Assembly (NCBI RefSeq): GCF_900537075.1
Contig: NZ_UNRA01000002.1
Location: 607,249 to 671,248, forward strand
Direction: 5' to 3'
DNA length: 64,000 bases
Origin: Tropicibacter sp. Alg240-R139
Lineage (GTDB): Bacteria; Pseudomonadota; Alphaproteobacteria; Rhodobacterales; Rhodobacteraceae
In this document: piece by piece, positions 44,532-53,008 of the stretch
Layout of the letters: the number at the start of each line of letters is the position of its first letter
Position numbering within the stretch: the stretch's first letter is position 1
Position numbers and translations under genes: made by a program
Notes under the pieces: model-generated
Seen by the model: the letters and a program-made list of their open reading frames with translations, nothing else
Database searches by the model: none
Told to the model about the DNA's origin: nothing

Positions 44532-44711
44532 GAGTATTTATGAAAAGATGAAGCGGATTTGGTGACACTTCGTTAACCCTGACCTGCTTACTTGGGCACG
44601 CGGAACAGGCTGGAGAGCCGATGGCCGCAAAAGGTGAAGTCGTTCCTGTCCTGATGGCGAGTGTGCCCCGTGGCAGGGACGCATTCCCATTTCATCTTTT
44701 CAAAAATACTC
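44532..44711. repeat. 21-bp inverted repeat pair flanking 138 bp
   Basis: 44532-44552 and the complement of 44691-44711 differ at one base; both read GAGTATTT, then T/A, then TGAAAAGATGAA. The 138-bp interior has no gene. The right copy runs on into CCCGCCGGAGG. A looser relative occurs at 30358-30391 (TTCTTCTTGCCGAAAATATCCC). The pair may be two copies of a short intergenic motif or the ends of a small mobile relic. Confidence 0.65.
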
Positions 44712-44757
44712 CCGCCGGAGGCATCCGACGGAGATACTTGGTGATTTGCACGCGATT

Positions 44758-44970
44758 CTATCGCTTGCGGCCTTCCAGTTCTGCATTGAACAGGCGCAGT
44801 CTGTGGGTCAGGTTCTCCTCGTTGATCACGCTGTTGAAATTCTCGAACAAAAAGGACAGCGCCTCGCCCTCGTCCAGCCCGGCCTCGCGCGCAAAACTCT
44901 TGAGCTTGCGATAAGCATCCTCAGTCATGGCGCAGGGAAAACGGCGGGTCAGTTTGAAACGTTTCGGCAT
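44758..44970 (-). CDS. Small hypothetical protein
   Basis: A 70-residue charged protein (MPKRFKLTRRFPCAMTEDAY, then LKSFAREAGLDEGEALSFLF). AAAGGA lies 7 nt before the ATG. A short strand plus two helices could be a ribbon-helix-helix or similar small DNA-binding fold; this is only a guess. It follows the acyl-CoA dehydrogenase gene by 58 bp on the same strand, so it may be the distal gene of that unit. I do not recognise the family. Confidence 0.65.
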   Translation of the reverse strand: MPKRFKLTRRFPCAMTEDAYRKLKSFAREAGLDEGEALSFLFENFNSVINEENLTHRLRLFNAELEGRKR

Positions 44971-45028
44971 GGGCGTCCTTTGGAATGGTTGGCTTCGGGC
45001 AAGGTGTCGCCCGAAGCCGATTTTCCGC

Positions 45029-46807
45029 TTAGAAGCTGGCGGCGTCCAGTGTCATAATTGTGTCGCCACCGCTCTGGATACGAGCCAGGTGCATACCGGT
45101 CGCAGGCAGGCGGCGCGCCATGTAGAACCGACCCGTTACCAGTTTGGTTTCATAGAACTCTTTGTCCTCGGCACCAGCTGCCAGAGCGTCCAGCGAAGCC
45201 TTGCCCATACGCGTCCACATCAGCCCCAGGCAGACGTGGCCGAACATGTGCATGAAGTCATACGAACCCGACAACGCATTGTTGGGGTTGGTCGCGTTCT
45301 GCATGAAATACATGCCAGCCGCCTGCAAATCCTTGGACGCAGCTTTGAGCGGCTCCAGGAAGTCACGGTCGAACGCTTCATCCTGGCCCGAGTTCTCTTT
45401 GATGTAGGATTTCACCATCTCGAAGAACGCCATGACGTGCTTGCCGCCATCAGCGGCCAGCTTGCGGCCCACCAGGTCCAGCGCCTGAACGCCATTGGCG
45501 CCCTCATAGATCATCGCGATACGGGCGTCGCGGGTGTATTGCGACATGCCCCATTCTTCGATGTAGCCGTGGCCGCCATAGACCTGCTGCGCCTGAACGG
45601 TCATGTCGTAGCCTTCGTCGGTCAGGAAACCCTTGATGACCGGGGTCAGCAGCGAGATCAGGCCGTCGGCGTCCTTGTCTTGCTTGCGGTGTGCTGCGTC
45701 AATCATCGAAGCGCCCCACAGAATGAATGCCCGCGCGCCTTCAACAAAGCTTTTCTGGTCCATCAGGTTGCGGCGGATGTCGGGGTGCACAATCAGCGGA
45801 TCGGCCGGGCCATCGGGGTTCTTGACGCCGGTCACATCGCGGCCCTGAAGGCGGTCCTTGGCGTATTCAACGGCGTTCTGATAGGCGGCGTCGGCCAGCG
45901 ACAGGCCTTGCATGCCCACACCCAGACGGGCTTCGTTCATCATGGTGAACATGGCGCGCATGCCCTTGTGCTCTTCCCCAAGCAAATAACCAACGGCACC
46001 GTCATAGTTCATCACACAAGTCGAATTGCCGTGGATGCCCATTTTCTCTTCGATCTTACCGACGGTGGCGGGGTTGCGGTTGCCCAGCGAGCCGTCTTCG
46101 TTGACCATGTATTTGGGGACAATGAACAGCGACACGCCCTTGATGCCCTCGGGGCCACCAGCGATTTTGGCCAGGACCAGGTGAATGATGTTGTCGGCCA
46201 TGTCATGATCGCCCGACGAGATGAAAATCTTCTGACCGGTGATCTTATAGCTGCCGTCTTCCTGTGGCTCGGCCTTGGTGCGCATAAGGCCCAGATCGGT
46301 GCCACAGTGCGGCTCGGTCAGGTTCATGGTGCCGGTCCAATCGCAGCTGACCATGTTCGGCAGGTAGGTGTTCTTTTGCTCGTCAGTGCCATGCGCCAAG
46401 ATGGCCGACGCGGCGCCGTGGGTCAGACCCTGGTACATGGTGAACGCCTGGTTCGCAGCCGAGAACATCTCGCCCACTGCGGTGCCAACCACGTAAGGCA
46501 TGTTCTGACCGCCATACTGCTCGGGCATGTCCAAGCCAGTCCAACCGCCTGCCTTGACCTCTTCAAAAGCGTCTTTGAATCCAGTCGGTGTGCGGACAAC
46601 GCCGTTTTCCAAGGTGCAGCCTTCGGCGTCGCCTATAGCGTTCAGCGGGTGCAGCACGTTGCTGGCCAGTTTGCCGGCCTCTTCCAGAACGGCACCGGTG
46701 AAATCGCGTTCCAGCTCGTCATAGCCGGGAATGTCGGATTGCGAGACGTTGAGGACGTCATGCAGAACGAACTGTGTGTCTTTGGTCGGGGCATTATAGA
46801 TGGGCAT
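45029..46807 (-). CDS. Acyl-CoA dehydrogenase with extra C-terminal domain (FadE/DmdC group)
   Basis: A 592-residue flavoenzyme. The core has [20 protein letters not shown], then [10 protein letters not shown] and the C-terminal [22 protein letters not shown] with the region of the catalytic Glu. The additional C-terminal domain (about 470-592) and the N-terminus [19 protein letters not shown] define the group that includes DmdC of DMSP degradation as well as long-chain FadE. Which substrate is used cannot be settled here. A MerR-type regulator lies 56 bp upstream on the same strand and may be cotranscribed. Confidence 0.9.
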   Translation of the reverse strand: MPIYNAPTKDTQFVLHDVLNVSQSDIPGYDELERDFTGAVLEEAGKLASNVLHPLNAIGDAEGCTLENGVVRTPTGFKDAFEEVKAGGWTGLDMPEQYGGQNMPYVVGTAVGEMFSAANQAFTMYQGLTHGAASAILAHGTDEQKNTYLPNMVSCDWTGTMNLTEPHCGTDLGLMRTKAEPQEDGSYKITGQKIFISSGDHDMADNIIHLVLAKIAGGPEGIKGVSLFIVPKYMVNEDGSLGNRNPATVGKIEEKMGIHGNSTCVMNYDGAVGYLLGEEHKGMRAMFTMMNEARLGVGMQGLSLADAAYQNAVEYAKDRLQGRDVTGVKNPDGPADPLIVHPDIRRNLMDQKSFVEGARAFILWGASMIDAAHRKQDKDADGLISLLTPVIKGFLTDEGYDMTVQAQQVYGGHGYIEEWGMSQYTRDARIAMIYEGANGVQALDLVGRKLAADGGKHVMAFFEMVKSYIKENSGQDEAFDRDFLEPLKAASKDLQAAGMYFMQNATNPNNALSGSYDFMHMFGHVCLGLMWTRMGKASLDALAAGAEDKEFYETKLVTGRFYMARRLPATGMHLARIQSGGDTIMTLDAASF

Positions 46808-46863
46808 GAAGGGCTCCCTGGGTGAACTAGTGTGGTGTCATTTTTTTTCGAAGGCCAGCGGTG

Positions 46864-47265
46864 TTACTCGGCGGCCTTCTTGTTTTGCTTGCTCGGGGTG
46901 ATGATCCTTTCACCCCATTTGAGTTGCTCCGTGAGATCGTCAATGGCCTGGTTCAGCTCATCGCGCTGTAGCTCCATGTCGGCCAGGCGTTCGCGTGCCA
47001 GCTCATAGGTGCGCTCCAACTGAACCTGTTGTTGGTCGCCTGCGTCATAGAGGTCGAGCAGTTGGCGAATCTGTTCCAGGCTGAAGCCAAAGCGCTTGCC
47101 GCGCAGAATCAGCTTCAGGCGCGCGCGGTCGCGTTTGGTGAACAAGCGCTTTTGCCCCTCGCGTATCGGGAACAACAATTCTTTGGACTCATAAAACCGC
47201 AGGGTGCGGGGAGTCACATCATATGTGTCGCACATCTCGCGGATGGTCAGTGTGTTGTCGGTCAT
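46864..47265 (-). CDS. MerR-family regulator
   Basis: A 133-residue MerR protein. The HTH (about 5-75) reads LTIREMCDTYDVTPRTLRFY, then GKRFGFSLEQIRQLLDLY, followed by a coiled coil (about 80-118). No Cys cluster for metal sensing, so it fits the acyl-CoA-related MerR group (LiuR-like) found beside fatty-acid and amino-acid breakdown genes. The acyl-CoA dehydrogenase gene is directly downstream. TTGACGTTTACGTAAG-like boxes lie 70-118 bp upstream. Confidence 0.88.
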   Translation of the reverse strand: MTDNTLTIREMCDTYDVTPRTLRFYESKELLFPIREGQKRLFTKRDRARLKLILRGKRFGFSLEQIRQLLDLYDAGDQQQVQLERTYELARERLADMELQRDELNQAIDDLTEQLKWGERIITPSKQNKKAAE

Positions 47266-47335
47266 AGTTTCAAACTCTCATCACAAGTGCTGTGAACCTG
47301 AGGTGATCAGTGTTGCCGTTGTTTACAACATCCGC

Positions 47336-47383
47336 TTGACGTTTACGTAAGCTGAACGCTGCGTCACGAAATTCTTGACGTAA
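47336..47383. promoter_or_regulatory. Candidate MerR/LiuR-type operators
   Basis: TTGACGTTTACGTAA (47336-47350) contains the palindrome-like GTTTACGTAAGC; TTGACGTAA recurs at 47375-47383. Both lie upstream of the minus-strand MerR gene (start 47265). MerR operators are usually dyads of this sort. Confidence 0.45.
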
Positions 47384-47470
47384 GATCAATTAAAATTCCG
47401 TCAGTTTTCAGTTTGAATATTTCCGTGGCGTCATTCTGGGGCAGAACAGAGTCAGAGAATTAAAGTCCGT

Positions 47471-47662
47471 TTACCGGCCCGAAGCTCCCCCACGTGGTCC
47501 AGAATAATATTGCCGACGAGTCTTGGCTCGCGCGGCTTGCTGAGAATCCCAATCGGTCTGCGAAACACCGGGGGGAGCCGTACCATAGCCATTTGGTCCA
47601 ACGTCACATGCCGTCAGAGCAAAGCTGGAGATGAGCACCGCAATCAGAAATGGAAACTTCAT
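47471..47662 (-). CDS. Small lipoprotein
   Basis: A 63-residue protein. The signal peptide MKFPFLIAVLISSFALTAC ends in a lipobox L-T-A-C, so the mature protein begins at Cys19 with a lipid anchor, followed by about 44 Gly/Pro/Arg-rich residues. AGAGGTAG precedes the ATG. The function is unknown; it lies between two MerR genes and is not clearly part of either unit. Confidence 0.7.
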   Translation of the reverse strand: MKFPFLIAVLISSFALTACDVGPNGYGTAPPGVSQTDWDSQQAARAKTRRQYYSGPRGGASGR

Positions 47663-47815
47663 AAGCTACCTCTTTCAAAAACAGCCAACACGGGCCCAAT
47701 GCACCATGCCTTTCACTGCGCGTCTTTGGAAAAGATGTAGCGGTGTGATCGTCAGATCAACGCAAGCCCCGGCAACTCACGGGGTTTTGAGGGGCAGTGC
47801 AACTGCCCTTAGCTG

Positions 47816-48199
47816 TTACTCGATCTTACCGTCCTGCAGATCTTTGGAGGTTTCCTCACGCAGTTGGATCAATTCGGACATGGCCTCTTCGAGCTGCTGC
47901 TTTTGTGATTCGAGCTCTGTGAGTTGCACGCCGGCATTACGCACGAATGCTTCCATCTGGGCACGGTTGCCTTCGTGTTCATAGATCAACAGCCACTGCC
48001 GGATTTCTTCCAACGGAAAACCAAAGCGACGGCCGCGCATGATCAGCTTCATTCGGGCCCGCTCTCGCGCGCCGTAGTAACGCGAACGCCCTTCGCGGTC
48101 GGGCTGTAGAAGCTCGATGTATTCATAATATCGAAGCGTGCGCGGGGTGACGTCGAACTCGGCGCACATCTCCTTGAATGACAGTCGGGTGTCAGACAT
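47816..48199 (-). CDS. MerR-family regulator (second copy)
   Basis: A 127-residue MerR protein, paralogous to the one at 46864 (shared VTPRTLR-YYE and RGRRFGFPLEEIRQWLLIY-like segments). The HTH spans about 5-75 and a coiled coil follows. ATG 48199 with GAGGAG 7 nt upstream is the real start; an open frame extends to 48634 but its extra residues look non-coding. It is divergent from two PaaI-type thioesterase genes that it may control. Confidence 0.88.
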   Translation of the reverse strand: MSDTRLSFKEMCAEFDVTPRTLRYYEYIELLQPDREGRSRYYGARERARMKLIMRGRRFGFPLEEIRQWLLIYEHEGNRAQMEAFVRNAGVQLTELESQKQQLEEAMSELIQLREETSKDLQDGKIE

Positions 48200-48316
48200 T
48201 CTCAATCTCCTCGGCGGCAACCTATGGTGTCGTTGCAACAAGCGCAACAGGTGGGCTTGCCCTTTTGGCGGGCGCAGGCTCATAAAGAGACAAAGCCCAT
48301 GCATAAAGTGCAAGCC

Positions 48317-48736
48317 ATGACAGACAAGACGAAAATCGCGGCCCAGTTCATACAGGCCATTCCCCATGCCAAGGCTCTTGGCCTGCAGCTGACCCATATC
48401 GGCCACGGTGAGGCGGAAATCATCATGCCCTACAACGAAGCACTGATTGGCGACCCCAAAACCGGTGTGATTCATGGCGGAGCGGTTTCGGCTATGATGG
48501 ACACATGCGCAGGCGCTGCGGTGATGAGTCACCCGGCCGCACCCGGAGGCACAGCGACGATCGATCTTAGGATCGATTACATGCGGGCGGCAACGCCGGG
48601 GCAGGCGATCACAACCAAAGCAGAATGCTATCACATCACCCGCAGCGTCGCCTTTGTTCGCGCAACGGCAACCGACGAAGATACTGACCGCCCGGTGGCC
48701 ACCGCCTCGGGCGCATTCACGGTGGAGAAACGCTGA
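48317..48736 (+). CDS. PaaI-family thioesterase
   Basis: A 139-residue hotdog protein. GDPKTGVIHGGAVSAMMDTC carries the HGG motif with the following Asp of the active helix; RIDYMRAATPGQAITTKAEC completes the family pattern. It hydrolyses an acyl-CoA in the cytosol, substrate unknown. ATG 48317 gives the normal N-terminus; ATG 48299 is also possible, and neither has a strong site. Its stop overlaps the next thioesterase start (TGATG), so the two are coupled. Confidence 0.85.
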   Translation: MTDKTKIAAQFIQAIPHAKALGLQLTHIGHGEAEIIMPYNEALIGDPKTGVIHGGAVSAMMDTCAGAAVMSHPAAPGGTATIDLRIDYMRAATPGQAITTKAECYHITRSVAFVRATATDEDTDRPVATASGAFTVEKR

Positions 48737-49248
48737 TGGCCCATTCCAAGCCTGAACCGATGCAGGTTGTTAAACAGCGCCGCGATGCCACCTTGAATGC
48801 CTTGGTTCAAGGCGTGCCGTACATCCAGTTCCTCGACATTACTTTTGACCGTCGCGGTGATGAGTTGACGGGTGTGCTGAATTTCGACGAAAAGCTGATT
48901 GGGAACCCGTTCCTGCCCGCGATTCACGGCGGCGTGACGGCCGCCTTTCTGGAGGTGACGGCGCTGATTTCGCTCAGCTGGTTCCATCTGTGGCCGCTCA
49001 TCGAAAACGGAGAGCTGACGCCCGAGGATGTCGAAGGTGGTAATATGCCGGCGTTCCCAAAAACCATCGATTTGACGGTGGATTACCTGCGATCCGGTCT
49101 GCCGCGCGATGCCTATGCGCGCGCCTACATCAGTCGGGCAGGGCGGCGCTATGCTTCGGTTCGTGTTGAAGCTTGGCAAGACAACCACGACAAGCTTTTT
49201 GCCCAAGCCAGCGGGCATTTCCTGATGCCAGAGCTCAAGACCGAGTAA
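48736..49248 (+). CDS. PaaI-family thioesterase (second of pair)
   Basis: A 170-residue hotdog protein. NPFLPAIHGGVTAAFLEVTA has the HGG motif but Glu in place of the usual Asp two turns later; KTIDLTVDYLRSGLPRDAY follows the family pattern. The extra segment LWPLIENGELTPEDVEGG is not in its partner. Two adjacent thioesterase genes sharing a stop/start may form a hetero-oligomer. A MATE exporter gene starts 5 bp later, so the three are likely one operon. Confidence 0.85.
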   Translation: MAHSKPEPMQVVKQRRDATLNALVQGVPYIQFLDITFDRRGDELTGVLNFDEKLIGNPFLPAIHGGVTAAFLEVTALISLSWFHLWPLIENGELTPEDVEGGNMPAFPKTIDLTVDYLRSGLPRDAYARAYISRAGRRYASVRVEAWQDNHDKLFAQASGHFLMPELKTE

Positions 49249-49252
49249 TTGG

Positions 49253-50563
49253 GTGAGCGATCAGATCAGCCATCGACGTGTTCTGAAGATCGCCATCCCA
49301 ATAGTGATCTCCAACGCCACCGTGCCAATCCTGGGCGCGGTGGACACTGGCGTTGTGGGGCAGATGGGGGCCGCGGCACCGATTGGGGCCGTTGGGATCG
49401 GTGCTGTGATCCTGTCTGCTCTCTATTGGATCTTCGGCTTTTTGCGGATGGGCACCACTGGTCTGGCCGCACAAGCTCGCGGCGCCGGTGACGTGGCCGA
49501 GACCGGCGCGTTGCTCATGCGTGGTCTGCTCTTGGGATTTGCGGGCGGGATGCTGTTCATCCTGACCCAGGCGCTGCTCTTCGCAGGGGCGTTTTGGCTG
49601 GCACCGGCCAGTGCCGAGGTTGAGCGGTTGGCACTGGATTACCTGTCGATCCGTGTCTGGGGCGCGCCCGCCACCATCGCTCTTTATGCCATAACAGGCT
49701 GGCTGATCGCTGTTGAGAAGACGCGAGGAATTTTTGTCCTGCAGCTGTGGATGAACGGGCTTAACATCGTGCTGGATCTATGGTTCGTACTGGGGCTGGG
49801 ATGGGGCATTGAGGGGGTGGCGATTGCCACACTGATCGCGGAGTGGACCGGGTTGGCGCTTGGTCTGTGGCTGTGCCGTGATGCTTTTGTCGGCGATCAG
49901 TGGCGTAACTGGGCCCGGATTTTCGATCCTGTACGTATGCGTCGAATGATGTCCGTGAATGCTGACATCATGGTGCGGTCGGTGTTGTTGACCGGTTCGT
50001 TCACGACATTTCTGTTCATTGGATCAGATCTGGGCGACGTGAACCTGGCGGCGAACCAGATCCTGTTGCAATTCCTGGAAGTAACCGCGTTTGCGCTCGA
50101 TGGTTTTGCCTTTTCGGCAGAGGCTTTGGTCGGGGGGGCAGTTGGGGCAAAGGATCGGGCGCAGGTTCGGCGTGCAGCCGTCGTTGCTTCACAATGGGGT
50201 GTTGGTGGTGCGATTGGACTTGGGCTGGTGTTCTGGTTGGCAGGTCCGGCGATCATCGACTTGATGTCAACATCACCAGAGGTGCGAGATATTGGGCGCC
50301 ACTTTCTGTTCTGGGCGGCACTTGCCCCGGTATTGGGTGTGGCAAGCTGGATGTTCGACGGGATCTACATCGGCGGCACATGGACCCGCGACATGCGCAT
50401 CGCGATGATCCAATCCGTCGTTGCCTATGGTATTGCACTGGTCTTGCTGGTTCCGATGTATGGTAACCACGGCTTATGGGCCGCCCTTATGGTGCTTAAT
50501 GTGGCGCGTGGATTGACCATGTGGGTGCGCTACCCCCGGCTTGAAGCGCAGATCGGAATCTAG
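49253..50563 (+). CDS. MATE-family efflux transporter (DinF-like)
   Basis: A 436-residue protein with about twelve helices in two six-helix halves. AIPIVISNATVPILGAVDTG and the second-half equivalent (VNADIMVRSVLLTGSFTTFL) are MATE patterns. It exports organic cations or drugs using Na+ or H+. The GTG start at 49253 lies 5 bp after the thioesterase stop. A dispersed repeat (module B) begins 5 nt after the stop codon. Confidence 0.9.
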   Translation: MSDQISHRRVLKIAIPIVISNATVPILGAVDTGVVGQMGAAAPIGAVGIGAVILSALYWIFGFLRMGTTGLAAQARGAGDVAETGALLMRGLLLGFAGGMLFILTQALLFAGAFWLAPASAEVERLALDYLSIRVWGAPATIALYAITGWLIAVEKTRGIFVLQLWMNGLNIVLDLWFVLGLGWGIEGVAIATLIAEWTGLALGLWLCRDAFVGDQWRNWARIFDPVRMRRMMSVNADIMVRSVLLTGSFTTFLFIGSDLGDVNLAANQILLQFLEVTAFALDGFAFSAEALVGGAVGAKDRAQVRRAAVVASQWGVGGAIGLGLVFWLAGPAIIDLMSTSPEVRDIGRHFLFWAALAPVLGVASWMFDGIYIGGTWTRDMRIAMIQSVVAYGIALVLLVPMYGNHGLWAALMVLNVARGLTMWVRYPRLEAQIGI

Positions 50564-50566
50564 GGG

Positions 50567-50660
50567 GAATTCCCGCCCGTCGTCGAGGTTTCTGGCGAAA
50601 CATCTCCTCCCGTTGGGCCAGGCTCATGTGGCTTTGCCCACATGAGCCTGGCCCCCCGCC
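50567..50660 (-). repeat. Dispersed structured repeat, palindrome plus module B
   Basis: On the minus strand a 17-bp perfect stem (50638-50654 with 50615-50631; loop GCAAAG) is followed by module B (complement of 50568-50617), in which GATGTTTC pairs with GAAACCTC around GCCA (one mismatch). The stem sequence differs from that at 54752 yet pairs perfectly, and both are capped by GGGCAAAGCC. It lies between convergent MATE and arsC genes. Confidence 0.85.
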
Positions 50661-50705
50661 GTCCGCAGGACGCAAGGCCGACAGGCCGCGCAGGTCGAAA
50701 CGGGC

Positions 50706-51053
50706 TTAAAGCAGATCGAGCAATTTTTCCGGCGGGCGTCCAATTGCAGCTTTGTCGCCTTTTTTTCCCAAAGGGCGTTCGATCAGGATTGGGTGGTCCG
50801 CCATGGCCTGCAACAACGTCGTGTCGTCCAAATCCTTGCTCAGACCCAATTCCTCGAACGTCTTTTCGCTGGTGCGCATCATGGAGATTGCTGCGACGTC
50901 GAGCGCGGCTTGCGTGGCTCGAAGTTCGTCCAGCGTAGGGGCATCTTCAAGGTATTTGCGCAGGGTGATCTCTGCGCCTTTCTCTGCAAGCAATTCCAAT
51001 CCCTGACGCGACTTTGAACACCGCGGGTTGTGCCAGTATTCGATCACAGCCAA
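50706..51053 (-). CDS. ArsC-family arsenate reductase (glutaredoxin type)
   Basis: A 115-residue thioredoxin-fold protein. [14 protein letters not shown] holds the catalytic Cys near residue 12; the arginines of the active pocket are represented in [20 protein letters not shown]. Intact for glutathione/glutaredoxin-linked arsenate reduction, although no ars operon is nearby. Its start overlaps the end of pyrD by 10 bp, so it is the distal gene of that operon. Confidence 0.88.
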   Translation of the reverse strand: MAVIEYWHNPRCSKSRQGLELLAEKGAEITLRKYLEDAPTLDELRATQAALDVAAISMMRTSEKTFEELGLSKDLDDTTLLQAMADHPILIERPLGKKGDKAAIGRPPEKLLDLL

Positions 51054-52102
51054 TCCTCTCTTTTACAACCAACAGCCTCTGCCACCGTGGCAAAACCGTC
51101 GCGTTGCAAGAGCGCATCCAGTCCCCGGGCAATATCACCAGCCAGTGACAAACCGCCATAGACCATAGCTGTATATAGCTGCACGGCTGATGCCCCAGCA
51201 CAGATCTTGGCATAGGCGTGCTCGGCGGTGCTGACGCCGCCGACGCCGATCAGCGGTGTTCGCCCCTCGGTCAGAGCTGACAGACGTGCCAGAACGCGCG
51301 TCGATGTCTCAAACAAGGGCGCGCCAGACAGGCCCCCGGCCTCGCCTTTATGTGCACTGGTCAACCCCTCACGCGACAGGGTGGTGTTGGTGGCAATCAC
51401 CGCATCCACGCCGGTGTCATGCACCACGGCAGCAATGTCTTCGACCTCGGCTTCGGTCAGGTCCGGGGCGATTTTCAGAAACACAGGCACCCTGCGCTCC
51501 AGCCCGTCGCGGGTTTCTATGACGCCCGCCAGCAGGGTGGTCAACGCTTCTTTGCCCTGTAGATCGCGTAGCTTTTCAGTATTGGGAGACGAGACATTGA
51601 CGGTGGCGAAATCCAGATCCGCCGCGCAGTGGGCCAGTACGCGGGCAAAGTCAGCGGGCCGGTCTGTGCTGTCCTTGTTTGCGCCCAGGTTCAGGCCGAT
51701 GACCGCATCCTTGGGGCGCTTTGCCAAACGTGCGCCGATGACCTCCATCCCTTCGTTGTTAAAGCCGAAACGGTTGATCGCGGCGCGATCCTCGGTCAAA
51801 CGAAAGAGGCGTGGCTTCGGATTGCCTGGTTGGGGGTGCGGCGTCGCAGCCCCGATCTCGATAAAACCAAACCCCGATTGCGACAGCGGCGCGAGGGCCT
51901 CGGCGTTTTTGTCGAATCCGGCGGCCAGACCAACTGGGTTAGGTAGATCAAGACCAGCAACTTGGGTGCGCAGGCGCGAGGATGTCACCGCCCCCGGCTT
52001 TGGTGTCAGGCCCATTTTCAGTGCTTTGATCGATAAGCCATGCGCGGCCTCGGGGTCCAATCGATGCAAGGCGGTTAGGCCCAGTTTCTCGGTCAGATTC
52101 AT
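51044..52102 (-). CDS. pyrD: Dihydroorotate dehydrogenase (quinone), class 2
   Basis: A 352-residue FMN enzyme of pyrimidine synthesis, bound to the inner membrane by its N-terminal helices. [37 protein letters not shown] (catalytic Ser) and [20 protein letters not shown] are present; the class 2 N-terminal extension ([17 protein letters not shown]) is present too. ATG 52102 overlaps the preceding DUF1330 gene by 4 bp. It is full length. Confidence 0.96.
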   Translation of the reverse strand: MNLTEKLGLTALHRLDPEAAHGLSIKALKMGLTPKPGAVTSSRLRTQVAGLDLPNPVGLAAGFDKNAEALAPLSQSGFGFIEIGAATPHPQPGNPKPRLFRLTEDRAAINRFGFNNEGMEVIGARLAKRPKDAVIGLNLGANKDSTDRPADFARVLAHCAADLDFATVNVSSPNTEKLRDLQGKEALTTLLAGVIETRDGLERRVPVFLKIAPDLTEAEVEDIAAVVHDTGVDAVIATNTTLSREGLTSAHKGEAGGLSGAPLFETSTRVLARLSALTEGRTPLIGVGGVSTAEHAYAKICAGASAVQLYTAMVYGGLSLAGDIARGLDALLQRDGFATVAEAVGCKREDWL

Positions 52103-52530
52103 CCGAATGCCTTTCCGCCTGACGCAGGCGCGCAGCGGATCAATCGCGAGGTTGCCACAGCCGCCTGTCGGTGAATGACCGCACGCTGATAGTCGGGATC
52201 TGTCACCATGTCCAAAAACGCGTGCGCGGTCGGGTATCGTGCGACGAACACTTCGTCCCAATGCTCATCGCTGGGACCAATCAGAACCGCTTGCATGGAA
52301 CCCCGCCAAACAATCGAAGCGCCCAGGCGAGCGATGATCGGCGCGGTGTCGATGCCGTAATTGCCATAGGCTTCGGCCCCGGTCAGGCCAGCCGAAGACA
52401 GGGGGTGTTCGACTGGATAAGACGCGCGATCACGGAATTTCACCAAATTGAGCATCTCGATCGGTTGATCCCTGTCGAGCGCCTTAAAGGCCTCGAACTG
52501 CGCGCGTTCGGGATCGACATAAGTGGTCAT
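52099..52530 (-). CDS. DUF1330-type protein
   Basis: A 143-residue ferredoxin-like (dimeric alpha-beta barrel) protein. [17 protein letters not shown], then [13 protein letters not shown] and [20 protein letters not shown] match DUF1330. The function is unknown. GGAGGG about 7 nt before ATG 52530 fixes the start. It overlaps DUF952 upstream and pyrD downstream by 4 bp each, so all are translated together. Confidence 0.85.
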   Translation of the reverse strand: MTTYVDPERAQFEAFKALDRDQPIEMLNLVKFRDRASYPVEHPLSSAGLTGAEAYGNYGIDTAPIIARLGASIVWRGSMQAVLIGPSDEHWDEVFVARYPTAHAFLDMVTDPDYQRAVIHRQAAVATSRLIRCAPASGGKAFG

Positions 52531-52865
52531 TCCATACCCTCCGGGAACTGATGCTTGCCGTTCGCCAGCGGCAACGGCTTGGCCCATAAGACATCGGTCA
52601 TGTGCAGCTTGCGATAGAGATGTGGAAACCGCGCACCGCCGCGCGACACTTCCCACTTGAGCGTATCGCCCATAGCGTCACTTTCACATGCCAGCAAAGT
52701 CAGATTCTCTGCCCCGGCGAAATGTTTGGCCGCGGTTTCAGCTGCTTGCTCAGCGGTCGAGAAGTGGACGAAACCATCACTTACATCAATCGGCGCACCG
52801 TCGGTTTCGCCTGTGGTTTGCAGGGCGGCCCATTCGTCCGCACGGAAGATTTTGTAGATCAGCAT
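52527..52865 (-). CDS. DUF952-type protein
   Basis: A 112-residue protein. IYKIFRADEWAALQTTGETD, then GFVHFSTAEQAAETAAKHFA and RFPHLYRKLHMTDV are the DUF952 pattern, which resembles a small ADP-ribosyltransferase-like fold; activity is unproven. It is the first gene of the DUF952-DUF1330-pyrD-arsC operon. ATG 52865 matches homologous starts; the RBS is weak. It is divergent from a 5'-nucleotidase gene. Confidence 0.85.
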   Translation of the reverse strand: MLIYKIFRADEWAALQTTGETDGAPIDVSDGFVHFSTAEQAAETAAKHFAGAENLTLLACESDAMGDTLKWEVSRGGARFPHLYRKLHMTDVLWAKPLPLANGKHQFPEGME

Positions 52866-53008
52866 GATTGCGGTGATGCCTTGGCTGCCTCCGGGAATCA
52901 AGAACCAATACGGAGCGCACTCTCCCGACGTCGTCCATTTCAGTCTTTGACTCCAAGGGCGAAACGGGGGCACGATCTGACCAAAACCAACAAAAAGGGA
53001 GTTCATTC

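Noticed and set aside
44927-46825. 632-codon plus-strand open frame
   Set aside because: Antisense shadow of the acyl-CoA dehydrogenase gene.
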